From the NCBI GenBank assembly GCA_003988855.1, contig QYAI01000004.1, positions 248,001-312,000 of the forward strand: DNA of 64,000 nt, in the 5' to 3' direction. Each line of letters opens with the position of its first letter. Positions within the stretch are counted from its first letter, which is position 1. This DNA comes from Arachnopeziza araneosa. Lineage: Eukaryota > Ascomycota > Leotiomycetes > Helotiales > Arachnopezizaceae. Positions 44,747 through 54,829 of this stretch are shown here, in pieces. Position numbers and translations under genes: made by a program. The notes below the pieces were generated by a model. The model was not told the origin of the DNA, did no database searches, and saw nothing but the letters and a program-made list of their open reading frames with translations.

Positions 44747-47700
44747 AACGAATGTAAAGAGCCGCAGCTCAGGTCACGAAGAAGAGAAGAACGAATGTCG
44801 GATTCAGCCGCAACAATGAGAGTGATGGGCGGCCAGCAGTTGAAGTAGTTGAAGGACGGTTATATCATCCGCAGCAACGAGTGTGACCCAGCTAGGCAGC
44901 TTGGGAAGTTGGCATCCGAGTTCCAAGCGGTGGAAGTCCGAGTTTTAGATTATGGAAATAGTTCATTCATCCCGTCGTTTTGAGGTGGAAGGGAAGACCG
45001 GACCCAAAGGTCTTAACAGCGAGAAGCAAGCATCACTTAGCTCGTGGAGCGGAATGCCTTGGACCTTAAAGCACGACGGAGGCTCTGACAGAAGCGACCG
45101 TTGGAAGGAAAGTGGACACAAAGAAGCAAACCAACTCCACAGATGACATGCCCAGGCTGAGCAGATGGCGGTCCCCAGTTAAGAAGAATCCAAGCCCAAT
45201 GTGAGCATGCATACCACCTGGTCAAGCTCGGAAGACGGCCCTGAAGCGCAAGGTGGAAAGGAGAACAGACGAGGATGGACGAATGGTATGGAGCTGATGT
45301 ACGACTAAGCCTCGATGAGAGATCTGAACCCTCCGTTTTGGGGCAAGAGGACGGTGGTTCTCCTCCATGGGGGTGGGCATGTCGGCCAAGAGAACACGAA
45401 CGCAAACAGGAAGGCAAAGTCACCTCAACGGTGGCGGCAGCTTGCTCGCTAAGGCAGCTGGGGCATGTTTGCGTATCCCCTGAGATGTTTAGCCAGGCTG
45501 GGGGCAGGCACTCTACTCTGTGCATTCATTCATTCATTCATTCATTCATTCCGGTCCCTACCATGGAGGATGGCCCCATCCATCTGCATGCTATATTTAA
45601 CCGACGCTGGGATCCTCACCCATTCTTCACGTCCCGACTTCTTGGGCAGCCAAAACGAGAAACTTTGCTCATCCTGGCGAGGAGAGGTGGAAGGATTCGA
45701 GAGCCTCCTTCCGAGGACAATATGTGCTCGGTGGATGGATGAACATCGGCAAGTCACGAATCTCTCCATCATTTCATCACAACCATCAGCGCAGAAGCAA
45801 GCGTCCGAGTCGTTTCCATGTCGGATTGTTGACACTTCGATCCCATGTCCCTACCTGCACGCCGCACGCCGCACGCAATCTTACGCCGGGTGGCTGTGAC
45901 TCGACCTTCTTTCATGCTTCCAACGTCGTCGGCGGCGCTCCAAATCGCCATCTCATTTCCAAACCTCTCCAATCATCACGCCGCAGTATAGCTAGCCAGC
46001 GCCGCAACCGAAGAGTCAGAAGAGGAGGGCGTTGTGGCTCCAGCTGAAATACAAATCACTGGCGACGTTTGATCTTGTCTCTCTCTGCTCGGACGTCGCT
46101 CTGGGGAAGACGTTTCAACCCAAGCTGTCGCCACAACCTTAAATCAAGCTTTGGGCGTGAGACATGGCAGAAGATCGAACGGATCAAGATCAATCCGTCG
46201 TGTCCTATCGCAAGAAGCCAATGTGACAGCGGGATGGTTTGATGCGAAGCTACACCAATCGCTGGGAGCGGCGCAACGCTATACACCTTTCTTGATCATA
46301 CGCTCCATCACAAGTCGGGATCAGAGTTCATTCAGCTCGAGCACCAAGATCAGTCTTCAGATCTGCTACTGTCTAACAGGTAGTGAGGGGTTCGAGAGTC
46401 CGCGTATGTATTTTGGGCTCTCTAGCTCTCCACAGCTAGGCCAAACCAACGTCCGAGAGAGCCAGGGAAGAATCAATTCAAGTGCGCCATTCCGATCGAA
46501 CAGTTGTCTTTTCAACGAATGCATTCATCCGCCCTGATGAAATTAATATCCATCATTTCCTATCTCGTCAAGTTAGATTGAGCTGCTCCGTGCCACACTT
46601 TGGCCGGGATCCATGACGGTCATCTACGAGACACCTTATCCAACGATACCACCTAGTTCATGCAGGTACAACCGACAATCGTCAGGGGATGGAAGAATGT
46701 TTGCACCTGCACATCGCATTTCAAGAATCAATCATCGCATTTCATGCCAAATCTCAACGCCACTAAAGTTTGATCGCTGACGCCTGGACTCTCTTATTCC
46801 TGCTCCACTATGAGCGAGTCCATCTCGAATATTGATTATAACTAGATGCTGTCGTTTCATATCCAGCAAAACCATCTTATCTCGTATCCACAGGCCAAAG
46901 TTCCAACTGCCCTTTTCCGCAACCCTGCTCAACCCTGCTCGATTCCTCATCAAACAGCTCGAAACGACCAACGCAGGCATCTTTTTATATTTCCCCTGTA
47001 CATACCCTTAACTCATCTCATATATCTCATGTCATCGACGAGGCGACCCTGTCATGTTCATCTCGACTTTGGATGCGTCCAGTGTAGATCTTAATCACAC
47101 AGCGCAGCCCTACATGTTAGTGAGCGGCTATCACTATCGCAATGTATCTGAATGTTGTCTTGAGGCCTGGGCTCGTTCCCCGCGGTCGTATATAAGTCAT
47201 TCTTTCCCAAAAACATATCATCTTCTCATAGTTGCTGCAACTATCACCTCTAGTGAAGGATTGATGTCGGAAATTACAAGTTGCAAAGAGAAGAAAAAGT
47301 TTTCTTACTAGGGTGTTTGATGAGAGGAATGCTTACGTTGTGAGAAAACAGCTGGAAACGAATTGAACTCCTAACTTCCATGCCTTTTTCGTAAGGGGAA
47401 GGTAGAAGAGATCCTTCGTCAGAAATTCCCCATCCTGATTTGTTTGTTCGGAGAATTCGGTTTTTGGAGGTGCAATGCATTAAAGTGCACCAGAGTATCA
47501 GTCAGCCCTACCCGGCTGCCAACTTCACGAGCGGCTCTTTTAAAAATTCACTTTTGCGGTAACCTTTATGCGTTGGTCGATGCCTAGTGCTAATCTATCC
47601 CTCATGCTACTATGGAGTTTTGGAGGAACAAACAGAAATAATTACGAAGGCATCGATTTTTTTACTCCTATTCAAAATTCCGTCCTCGAACAAAAACTAT

Positions 47701-47865
47701 TTCCATTTATCACAGATAACTTTTTTAAGGGGCTGCGGGGTAAGCCTGTGGCTTGTGTGGCTTGTACACAGAGGTACCAACTTTAAAGGTAGAAATTGGC
47801 CGACCTGCATTTCTTCTTCCTTCTACTTTTTTTCCACCCGCCAGAGTCAGCGTGTCATCCACAAT
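44747..47865. other. 3.1 kb gene-poor region
   Basis: Starts with the WSC-gene promoter. Beyond that I see no supported gene on either strand: frames of 60-160 codons overlap each other, change direction and match nothing I know. A CATT microsatellite lies inside. It leads into transposon-derived sequence, so this may be decayed repeat DNA. Confidence 0.45.
45523..45550. repeat. (CATT)7 microsatellite
   Basis: Seven tandem copies of CATT in gene-poor DNA upstream of the WSC gene. Confidence 0.93.
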
Positions 47866-48510
47866 TATGGCCCCGCTACTAGATGCTGCAACGCATATTT
47901 TAATCGAAACTTTGCTAAAACAAGGGTTTGAGAACAAGCTAATAGCCTCAAAAGCCACCCCGAAATGCCCACCCCAAGAACAAACCACGTTGGCCGTCGC
48001 AGCCCATCGCCCATGAAAAAAGCACTCTTTGATACACTAACTGAACAGCCTTACCTGTATCGATGCGAGATGGCAGACCTCCTCTATCGTCGGTTTCGTA
48101 GAAAGATTTCAGAACGATCGATCGGTCGAATTCTGCGATCAACAGGCTGGACACGAACCACGATCTATCGTCTCCACAACAACGGGATGCCGACCTTCGA
48201 GATCATTATCTACATAGGATATCGCAATACAAGTCTTACCAACTTGTCTTTGTCGATGAGTCCGGCTACGATGGAAGGGCTGGATATAGGCGCTGGGGGG
48301 TGGTCTCCAAAGGGTTCTTCTCCAGTCCAGATCACAAAGTTCGGTCGCGGAAGACGATGGCACATTCTTCCAGCATACGCGCAAGATGGCATCGTACTAA
48401 GGCGGTTATACTAAGGATCAACAGACAGTGATTGTTTTGAGGATTTCATTGCCTAGGTGCTACATCACTGTGTCGGAAAAAGCAGTCCTAGTTCTGATAT
48501 TTTCACGCTA
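47866..48510 (+). pseudogene. Broken IS630/Tc1-mariner-like transposase
   Basis: Remnant of a DDE transposase of the fungal Tc1/mariner (IS630-related) type. It begins MAPLLDAATHILIETLLKQG, the first helix of the helix-turn-helix region, then appears to have lost most of that domain. In another frame follow PMKKALFDTLTEQPYLYRCE, RKISERSIGRILRSTGWTRT and, after further frame changes, RDHYLHRISQYKSYQLVFVD with the first catalytic Asp. Next come SPKGSSPVQITKFGRGRRWH and GSTDSDCFEDFIA with a stop. The segment that should hold the second Asp is absent; homology ends near 48510. No clear terminal inverted repeats were found. Several frameshifts, a deletion and a 3' truncation make it inactive. Confidence 0.75.
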
Positions 48511-48519
48511 GGAGATCTT

Positions 48520-48726
48520 CTACCGAAAGTCATAGTGGGTACATACAGGGTTATTTTTGTCATATTGCTTAAGTGGTAATGCACGTTCTGAGCCTGTTTG
48601 GTCGGCTCGTTCAGCGGCCTGGCTAGCTGGTTCAGCAGCTGTGCCGGCCCTGGGGCTGTCTAAAGTCGAAAACTCGAGGTTTGAGGCCCAATTGCCGTTC
48701 AGCCAGTCAAAGTCAGTGTTTTCCAT
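48520..48726 (-). pseudogene. Truncated fragment of a dispersed repeat-family protein
   Basis: A 68-codon minus-strand frame starting MENTDFDWLNGNWASNLEF and ending YDKNNPVCTHYDFR. It has the look of the N-terminal part of a dispersed, transposon-linked fungal protein family whose members continue well beyond the HYDF motif, but I cannot name the family. It stops almost exactly where the transposase remnant ends, which suggests two truncated elements joined head to head. Confidence 0.3.
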
Positions 48727-48862
48727 GTTGGCATGCCTTCCGAGTCGACAAAGGCGAAGGCAAAATAGAAAGATCGTTGTCACTGTTCATGCGAAAAGGA
48801 CGAGTAGCCACTTCCTCAGAGTTTCTACGGGGCTTCTACGGGCTTCTTGAGAGGCCCTCTAT

Positions 48863-49024
48863 CTGCTAATTTTGTGACATGACCAAAGCCACAAGAAAAA
48901 TCTCCAAAGATCTTTCTTTGATCAGAATGCCAAGATGCACTGTTTAGCGCAATTGATGTTCCATTCATCAAAATAGGGGATAATCAGTTAGTGGCTTCAC
49001 CAGCGCAACGCCATTCGTCGCTAC
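48863..49024 (+). repeat. Degenerate direct repeat, left copy (flanks HET-WD40 gene)
   Basis: About 162 bp that align along their length with 51368-51535 in the same orientation. Shared blocks include TGCTAATT, a CCAAA-CCACAA block, ATCTCCAAA, ACAAGATG/CCAAGATG, TAGCG-AATTGAT, CAGTTA-TGGC, GCGCAACGC and TCGTCGCTAC. Copies have drifted by many substitutions and small indels. Confidence 0.75.
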
Positions 49025-49205
49025 CATAAGCTCTCAGCTGGAGCCTCAGCCTCAAACCTTTTATTAACCTCTTCATTTCAGGCCCACCTCCACCATCTTA
49101 GTCTTCGTGGCTAGATTATGTGGATCGTAACCTAAGTACTTCCGCCTATAACCCTTGCTACATCGAAAAGCAGACGTACAGACCGTTCAATACCCTAGCC
49201 CCAAA

Positions 49206-50867
49206 ATGCGTCTTCTGAAGCTAGAAGCAAATGGCGAATTTAGCCTCACGAACGACATCACCTACCCCACAACGCCTTATGCGATACTTTCACATACCTG
49301 GGGAGCAGATGATGAAGAGGTCACCTTCGAGGAGCTGAAGGATGGCTCTGGGAAGACGAAAAACGGATACAAAAAGCTTCGGTTCTGTGGACAGCAGGCC
49401 GCTCGTGATGGCCTACAATACTTCTGGGTGGACACTTGCTGCATCAACAAATCGAACAGTACTGAGCTTTCGGAAGCTATTAACTCCATGTTTCGATGGT
49501 ATCTCAAAGCGGCAATATGCTATGTATATCTGCCAGATGTTTGGACAAAAGATCAAATTGACTCGTCTTTACAGCCATGGGAAGCAGCTTTCAGGAACAG
49601 CCGATGGTTTACTCGTGGTTGGACACTTCAAGAGCTTATTGCGCCGCCATTAGTAGAGTTCTTCTCTTTGAATGGCAACCGACTCGGTGATAAGAAATCA
49701 TTAGAGGTACAGCTTCACAAGATAACGGGGATTCCTGTTCTCGCTCTTCGAGGCAGGCCTCTTTCTGATTTCAGCTTCGACGAGCGAGTATTATGGGCAC
49801 GAAATCGGGATACTAAGCGTGAGGAAGATCTTGCTTATTCCCTGCTAGGCATCTTCGATATCTCAATACCAGTTATCTATGGTGAGGGGAAGGAGAATGC
49901 ATTCCGTAGGCTGAACCGCGAATGGAAATATCGACTCGACGAACTTTCACAGGTTACCTCGAATTATGCCAGGCAGTTAGGCGCGCTACAGCGGACGCTC
50001 AAGGGGCACAGCGGCCGGGTCCGGTCCGTGGCCTTCTCGCCCGACTCGAGGCTGCTAGCGTCGGCGTCTGAAGACAAGACGGTGCGGCTCTGGGACGCGG
50101 CCACCGGCGCGCTACAGTGGACGCTCGAGGGGCACAGCGGCTGGGTCTGGTCTGTGGCCTTCTCGCCCGACTCGAAGCTGCTGGCGTCGGCGTCTTCTGA
50201 CAAGACGGTGCGGCTCTGGGACGCGGCCACCGGCACGCTACAGCGGACGCTCGAGGGGCACAGCGGCCAAGTCCGGCTCGTGGCCTTCTCGCCCGACTCG
50301 AGGCTACTGGCGTCGGCGTCTGAAGACAAGACGGTGCGGCTCTGGGACGCGGCCACTGGCACGCTACAGCGGACGCTCGACGGGCACAGCGGCTGGCTCT
50401 GGTCCGTGGCCTTCTCGCCCGACTCGAGGCTGCTGTCGGCGTCTTCTGACAAGACGGTGCGGCTCTGGGACGCGGCCACCGGCGCGCTACAGCGGACGCT
50501 CGAGGGCGACCGGGTCTGGTCCGTGGCCTTCTCGCCCGACTCGAGGCTGCTGGCGTCGACGTCTTCTGACGAGACGGTGCGGCTCTGGGACGCGGCCACC
50601 GGCGCGCTACAGCGGACGCTCGAGGAGCACAGCGGCTTCGTCTGGTCCGTGGCCTTCTCGCCCGACTCGAGGCTACTGGCGTCGGCGTCTTCTGACAGGA
50701 CGGTGCGGCTCTGGGACGCGGCCACCGGCGCGCTACAGCGGACGCTCGAGGGCCACAGCGGCTGGGTCTGGTCCGTGGCCTTCTCGCCCGACTCGAGGCT
50801 GCTGGCGTCGGCGTCTTCTGACAGGACGGTGCGGGTCTGGGACGCAGCTACCGGCACTCTAAAGTAG
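49206..50867 (+). CDS. HET domain fused to seven WD40 repeats
   Basis: Single-exon 553-residue protein of the heterokaryon-incompatibility type. Residues 1-240 are a HET domain: YAILSHTWGADDEEVTFEEL, FWVDTCCINKSNSTELSEAI, AICYVYLPDV, SRWFTRGWTLQELIAPP, and EDLAYSLLGIFDISIPVIYG. A short linker leads at residue 261 to seven 40-42 residue WD40 repeats. In HET-E/HET-D/HET-R proteins of Podospora a NACHT NTPase sits between HET and WD40; none is present here. The repeats are nearly identical in DNA and much more GC-rich than the HET part and flanks. The WD40 array would form the sensing propeller and the HET domain the cell-death trigger; this is inferred from the family. The chosen ATG follows an ACCCCAAA-like context and starts MRLLKLEANGEF, the usual HET N-terminus. 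Confidence 0.93.
   Translation: MRLLKLEANGEFSLTNDITYPTTPYAILSHTWGADDEEVTFEELKDGSGKTKNGYKKLRFCGQQAARDGLQYFWVDTCCINKSNSTELSEAINSMFRWYLKAAICYVYLPDVWTKDQIDSSLQPWEAAFRNSRWFTRGWTLQELIAPPLVEFFSLNGNRLGDKKSLEVQLHKITGIPVLALRGRPLSDFSFDERVLWARNRDTKREEDLAYSLLGIFDISIPVIYGEGKENAFRRLNREWKYRLDELSQVTSNYARQLGALQRTLKGHSGRVRSVAFSPDSRLLASASEDKTVRLWDAATGALQWTLEGHSGWVWSVAFSPDSKLLASASSDKTVRLWDAATGTLQRTLEGHSGQVRLVAFSPDSRLLASASEDKTVRLWDAATGTLQRTLDGHSGWLWSVAFSPDSRLLSASSDKTVRLWDAATGALQRTLEGDRVWSVAFSPDSRLLASTSSDETVRLWDAATGALQRTLEEHSGFVWSVAFSPDSRLLASASSDRTVRLWDAATGALQRTLEGHSGWVWSVAFSPDSRLLASASSDRTVRVWDAATGTLK
49986..50858 (+). repeat. Seven tandem 120-126 bp WD40-coding repeats
   Basis: Units begin at the CTACAGCGG codon run. 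Units 1, 2, 3, 6 and 7 are 126 bp, unit 4 is 123 bp (one Ala codon lost) and unit 5 is 120 bp (two codons lost after LEG). Most bases are identical between units. Differences cluster in the codons before SVAFSPDS (RVR, WVW, QVR, WLW, RVW, FVW, WVW), at SEDK/SSDK/SSDE/SSDR and at the turn after the first Leu. Confidence 0.95.
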
Positions 50868-51367
50868 AACACCGCGGTTGACTGCTACGTCTCGACTTCA
50901 TTGTTAGGTGTTCCAAGCTGGATCTTAATTAAAACGTTAGTAATTTACAGGCTTAAACCTTACTATCGAGTGTTACTCTGGGAAAGCTTTTTGTTCTCTG
51001 AATTTTATTGAACATTCCACATAACTTAGCTAGTCTTAATGCAGTTGACGTACTTTTAGAAATAGCTGCCGTATAAATCAATCTGTCGGTTCACTTCGAA
51101 TAACTAGTTATTCTGTGGTTTCGGCCGGTTCACCCAGAATACGAGACTCCTCACGAGTGGAGGGGTCTGTACTGGTTGGGTATGGGGTTCTGGCTGCCTG
51201 ACTAATTAGGTTTCACATGTTGGCACGTGATTGTACCAACACAATCTATCTTCTCGTTTATGTATATTTTATTAACTGAATCAGAAGAGAGGTGAGGGGA
51301 ACGCTATAGTTATATACTATCGTGGTTTATACTCGATTCTTCTATTCCTTTCCAGAATGTTCTATGT

Positions 51368-51535
51368 TGCTAATTACATAGCCAAAACCACAAAATAATA
51401 TCTCCAAATAGCTTAATCGAAATGACAATGAGAACAAGATGTATAGCGAAATTGATATGGTGACAGTTATCGAATGGGGTAGACGGCCAGTTACTGGCGC
51501 TCGCGGCTTCGCGAGCGCAACGCTGGTCGTCGCTA
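51368..51535 (+). repeat. Degenerate direct repeat, right copy
   Basis: Partner of 48863-49024, same orientation, on the other side of the HET-WD40 gene. It carries an extra GC-rich palindrome where the left copy has only CTTCACCA. Confidence 0.75.
51497..51518. other. Perfect 9 bp hairpin
   Basis: GCGCTCGCG, loop GCTT, then CGCGAGCGC: a perfect 9 bp GC-rich stem within AT-rich DNA, inside the right flanking repeat. Confidence 0.9.
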
Positions 51536-52692
51536 CTATATGCGCCCTCTACGTGTGATTCAGTTACCCTTGGCCTAGAAGGCCCTCTAACTGCGGTAAT
51601 AGAGCTGAGCCAGAATCTCGTTGAGAACGAAATGCGGCAATGATTTTATAGTTGCATAGCCACAAGTGTCTGCAAGTGGACCCCGCTTAAAAGAGTTAAC
51701 TAAAAAATTAGCGACGCGCAATTCGCCTTCTACTGTACTGCAATTGCTTTACACTCGTGAATGACTTGTGCTCATTGTGATGAGCAGGATATCACGTGTT
51801 GCGAATATCATGCGTAGACGGCACGGGCAGACAAGACCTTATTACCGAAGTGTAGAGAATAAGAAGTACATTCAGAGTCTATTCGGACTAGAAGCGAAGA
51901 GAAGTCTGCTGTAGATAAAGCACGCCTTACTTATGTAGTTTTTTCTTTTCTTATATTCTTCTTTTCCTTCGTAGCTAGCCTATGAACCGAATATACTTAG
52001 ACTATTAACGCACTCCTATATGCCTCTTGACTAGCCATATTCGTGTTCGTGCCGTTACACTCATCTGCTTTGTACGATGTGTGTCACCATTGAGTATTAT
52101 TTTGTTTTCCATATCTTCAAGTGAGAGCTCGGCCAACAGCAGAATCCTGCTATCGTCTCAATCGGTTTTCAACAAGGGAATTGTTTTCTCTAAAAGACAA
52201 AGAAATGGCGTAACTAAAAACTATAGATCGGAAGAATTAAGCTTCGATAGCGAAATAACTATAGAATCTAGGAAAAATTCTGCCCTGCCCCTCATTCAAA
52301 TTAAAAACAGCTGTATCACTTGTTCATTCCAGTATCTGTTATCAATGCAGGGATATCACTTAAGTTTTATCCTTTGCCAAGCCGTTTTCTTTCAGATGTT
52401 CTAGTAGATAATGACTCGGTTAAACCTAGACAAAGTCATTGTTCTTTCGCATTCGAGATTGACGTACCAATGTCTTTTTTCTGAGTAAGCTCGCACTATA
52501 ATGAAAATATTGCAGTGTTTTAAACAATGCGAAAGATTGAAAAACTCTTGTTGGAATAATAGGTTTGTTTACTGAACAAGTGTATTAAGGACAATATATA
52601 TACATATATTCATCGTTCAATTTACTCTAGCAATATTCGTTCAGCACTTTCAGTTTCCACACATCTTCTTGATAACCATACTAATTATCAAC

Positions 52693-53856
52693 ATGAGTGC
52701 TGATAAGGCAACCACCTCTTCGCTTCTGGAAAACACTTTCTCCCCGCTGGATGGTGACGATCAGAAGCCAGAGTACAACCCAGAAGCTACCGAGCACGCT
52801 GGCGTAACATTTGGTTTAGAAGTTGAGTTTTCTCTCGCAACACTCCACTCATACGAGGAAGATCCCGATCCCGAAGATACAAGAGAAGTATATGGTGTCG
52901 TCGAGGAGAGAGATGATGAAGAGGGTGTGATGAAGCGTGAAGCCGAGAGGCAAGATGTCTACGGCCACATCCGCGAAGCCATCGTAGCTCGTCTGGGCAG
53001 TGAAAACCGCGCCCAGACCGCCTTTGGTAACAAACAGGTGAGTTACACTCCCCTGTCCTATTGGTTCATTACGGATGATTATAGTGTTCGACCGCCGTAT
53101 ATCGAGAGGGGTACACCGCGAGAAGCGTATATATTTACCTCGGTCGAGATAAATTCTCCAGCTTTCTATTACGGTCCAGCGGGCCTACTCGAAGTCCAGA
53201 CAATCTGTCATCTCCTCACAGACACCTATCGCATTGTTGCAACAGAAAATCGAGCCGCTGGGTTACATGTCCACATCGGGTTTCAAAACCAAGGATATAC
53301 TCCTTCAGAACTTCGCAACCTGTGCTCTATCTGGTGGGTATTCGAGCCTTTATTCTATAAGCTTGTTCCTAATCACCGCAGGACTAACCAATACTGCGAC
53401 CATGCCCGCATCCACTCAAGGCTCGCTTACATGCTTCGCCAACAGGAGAAGACGGTTCGACACGGACTTGATATCATCATCGAGACCAAAAAATCTATTG
53501 ATCTCATCCGCCACTTCTCCCATGCGTCCAGAGACCGTCTAGGTTTCAACATTGACAATTTGGATTACTACCTGAGTTCGAATGGCACCAAAACCATCGA
53601 GTTCCGCATGCATGAATCGACTCTTGACTCAGAGGAGATCAAGAATTGGATTCAGTTCTGCGCTAACTTGGTCCTGTTTGCTACGGTTGTCAAGTCTGAC
53701 AAATTGCACGTTTGGCTAAGGATGTATGTCAACGAGGACTATGAGCAAGAAGGTGCTTATAGCGTCATTGAATTGTTATATGCGATGAAGATGCCTGCTG
53801 TGGCGGAGCATTTTGCCAAGAAGTTGGAGAAGATGAAGGCCGAGGGCTTAGATTAA
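52693..53856 (+). CDS. Amidoligase-family protein (carboxylate-amine ligase-like)
   Basis: Single-exon 387-residue protein that fits the fungal amidoligase family, relatives of glutamine synthetase and gamma-glutamylcysteine ligase that form amide bonds with ATP. After a Ser/Glu-rich N-terminus comes the family start GVTFGLEVEFSLATL (acidic metal ligands). EINSPAFYYGPAGL follows, then ENRAAGLHVHIGFQNQGY with the paired histidines. TIEFRMHESTLDSEEIKNWI is the late conserved Arg/Glu block. RTNQYCDHARIHSRLAYM lies between them. These ligand motifs are intact, so catalysis is plausible; substrates are unknown. It stands alone in accessory-looking DNA next to the HET-WD40 gene. I chose the ATG at 52693 because it has a good CAACATG context; earlier in-frame codons add only a hydrophobic stub. 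Confidence 0.85.
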   Translation: MSADKATTSSLLENTFSPLDGDDQKPEYNPEATEHAGVTFGLEVEFSLATLHSYEEDPDPEDTREVYGVVEERDDEEGVMKREAERQDVYGHIREAIVARLGSENRAQTAFGNKQVSYTPLSYWFITDDYSVRPPYIERGTPREAYIFTSVEINSPAFYYGPAGLLEVQTICHLLTDTYRIVATENRAAGLHVHIGFQNQGYTPSELRNLCSIWWVFEPLFYKLVPNHRRTNQYCDHARIHSRLAYMLRQQEKTVRHGLDIIIETKKSIDLIRHFSHASRDRLGFNIDNLDYYLSSNGTKTIEFRMHESTLDSEEIKNWIQFCANLVLFATVVKSDKLHVWLRMYVNEDYEQEGAYSVIELLYAMKMPAVAEHFAKKLEKMKAEGLD

Positions 53857-54829
53857 AGTGAGCCTGGTTTGTGGAGGTAGTTCCTCATGTTACTAAGTTA
53901 GTTGAGTGTGTGTAAACACAAGTCAAATAAATTTTATTTTCGAAAAAACAAATTCCGTATGATACCTGATAGACGAAGTAAATCAATGCTGTGTTAGTGC
54001 CTACAAATAACCGTAAGGAGAGGCTCTTGAGGAGCAAGTTCTAGAATTTCCATGAATAAAGAGCGCTAGTTTATTGTTCAGGAAACAACCTCCTTGTTCC
54101 TTCATCTCGTAGCAGAAAACAAAGCATCTCTGTAGAAATAGCGTTTGCGGTAGAAGGCGTCTCTCCCACCTCAAAAACCCAACCCCAACCCCAACCCTCC
54201 CTCCAAGCAACAAAGCCTTCTCTTCTTCAGGACAAAGAAGATGAACTTTCGCCCAACCAAGCTAGCCTTGACCACAACAAGCCTCAGCCTCGTCAGGCTC
54301 GAACCTTGCAGCACGCTTCGAGAAGTGTGAATCCGAGGCAGTGGCTCGAGGTCTGGCTGGAATGAGTACGGATCGATCTGTCAGGTTTATGAATCTTTTA
54401 CTGGAGGGATACTGACTGAGGTTAAGAGTGTCTGATTTAAAGCCCTGGGTTAAAGATATTCGGCTTGATTTCGGAGAGATTCATTGTGGATGGCTTCATG
54501 ATGGCGGTAGGAGCAGATTTTCTACGGTGCGGAATCCTTAGAATCTTGTGCAGAGATCGCGCTGTACAATATCGTTACATTCAACTCGTCTCCGCACTAG
54601 AACGGGTATAAATTCCGAGGTATTTGAAAGGAGGAAATTTGAGCCAGAAGGGCCCATAAAAGCTTCATATATCCACAGAATTCGATTGTGCAAGGCTTCT
54701 TGCAGGCTTAACATCTTGAGATTTGAAGACCTTACGAGAGCTTCGGTATTGCTTCATACTTTGAAGCTAAACATACATCTTTTCGTTCCCTGAACGCCAG
54801 ATCATCTACCCGCCGTGCCACTATGCTCT
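53857..54829. other. Intergenic, no gene seen
   Basis: About 970 bp between the amidoligase-family gene and the sec13 3' end. Frames at 54001-54213 and 54548-54793 show no family signal. Confidence 0.4.

Larger units (their letters stand above)
50868..52692. other. AT-rich intergenic with repeat copy, no gene supported
   Basis: 1.8 kb downstream of the HET-WD40 gene. It is distinctly AT-rich and contains the right flanking repeat and a GC-rich hairpin. A 125-codon frame (52027-52404) has no family resemblance. The last ~150 bp hold the amidoligase-family gene's promoter, with TATATATA at 52597-52604. Confidence 0.45.

Noticed and set aside
45275..45899. Frames of 140-155 codons across the CATT repeat
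   Set aside because: Overlapping frames in both directions driven by repeat and GC bias; no conserved motif and no plausible splice structure.
49964..50872. 302-codon open frame antisense to the WD40 repeats
   Set aside because: Its repeated protein is just the mirror of the GC-rich WD40 units: repeated codons without stops on one strand leave the other open. The sense strand has a clear HET-WD40 gene.
52027..52404. 125-codon open frame downstream of the HET-WD40 gene
   Set aside because: No ATG in good context, no family resemblance and AT-rich low-complexity residues; likely chance.
50868..52692. RIP-mutated repeat block
   Set aside because: The AT-richness would fit repeat-induced point mutation, but I could not compute TpA/CpA indices and see no parent repeat, so I do not claim it.
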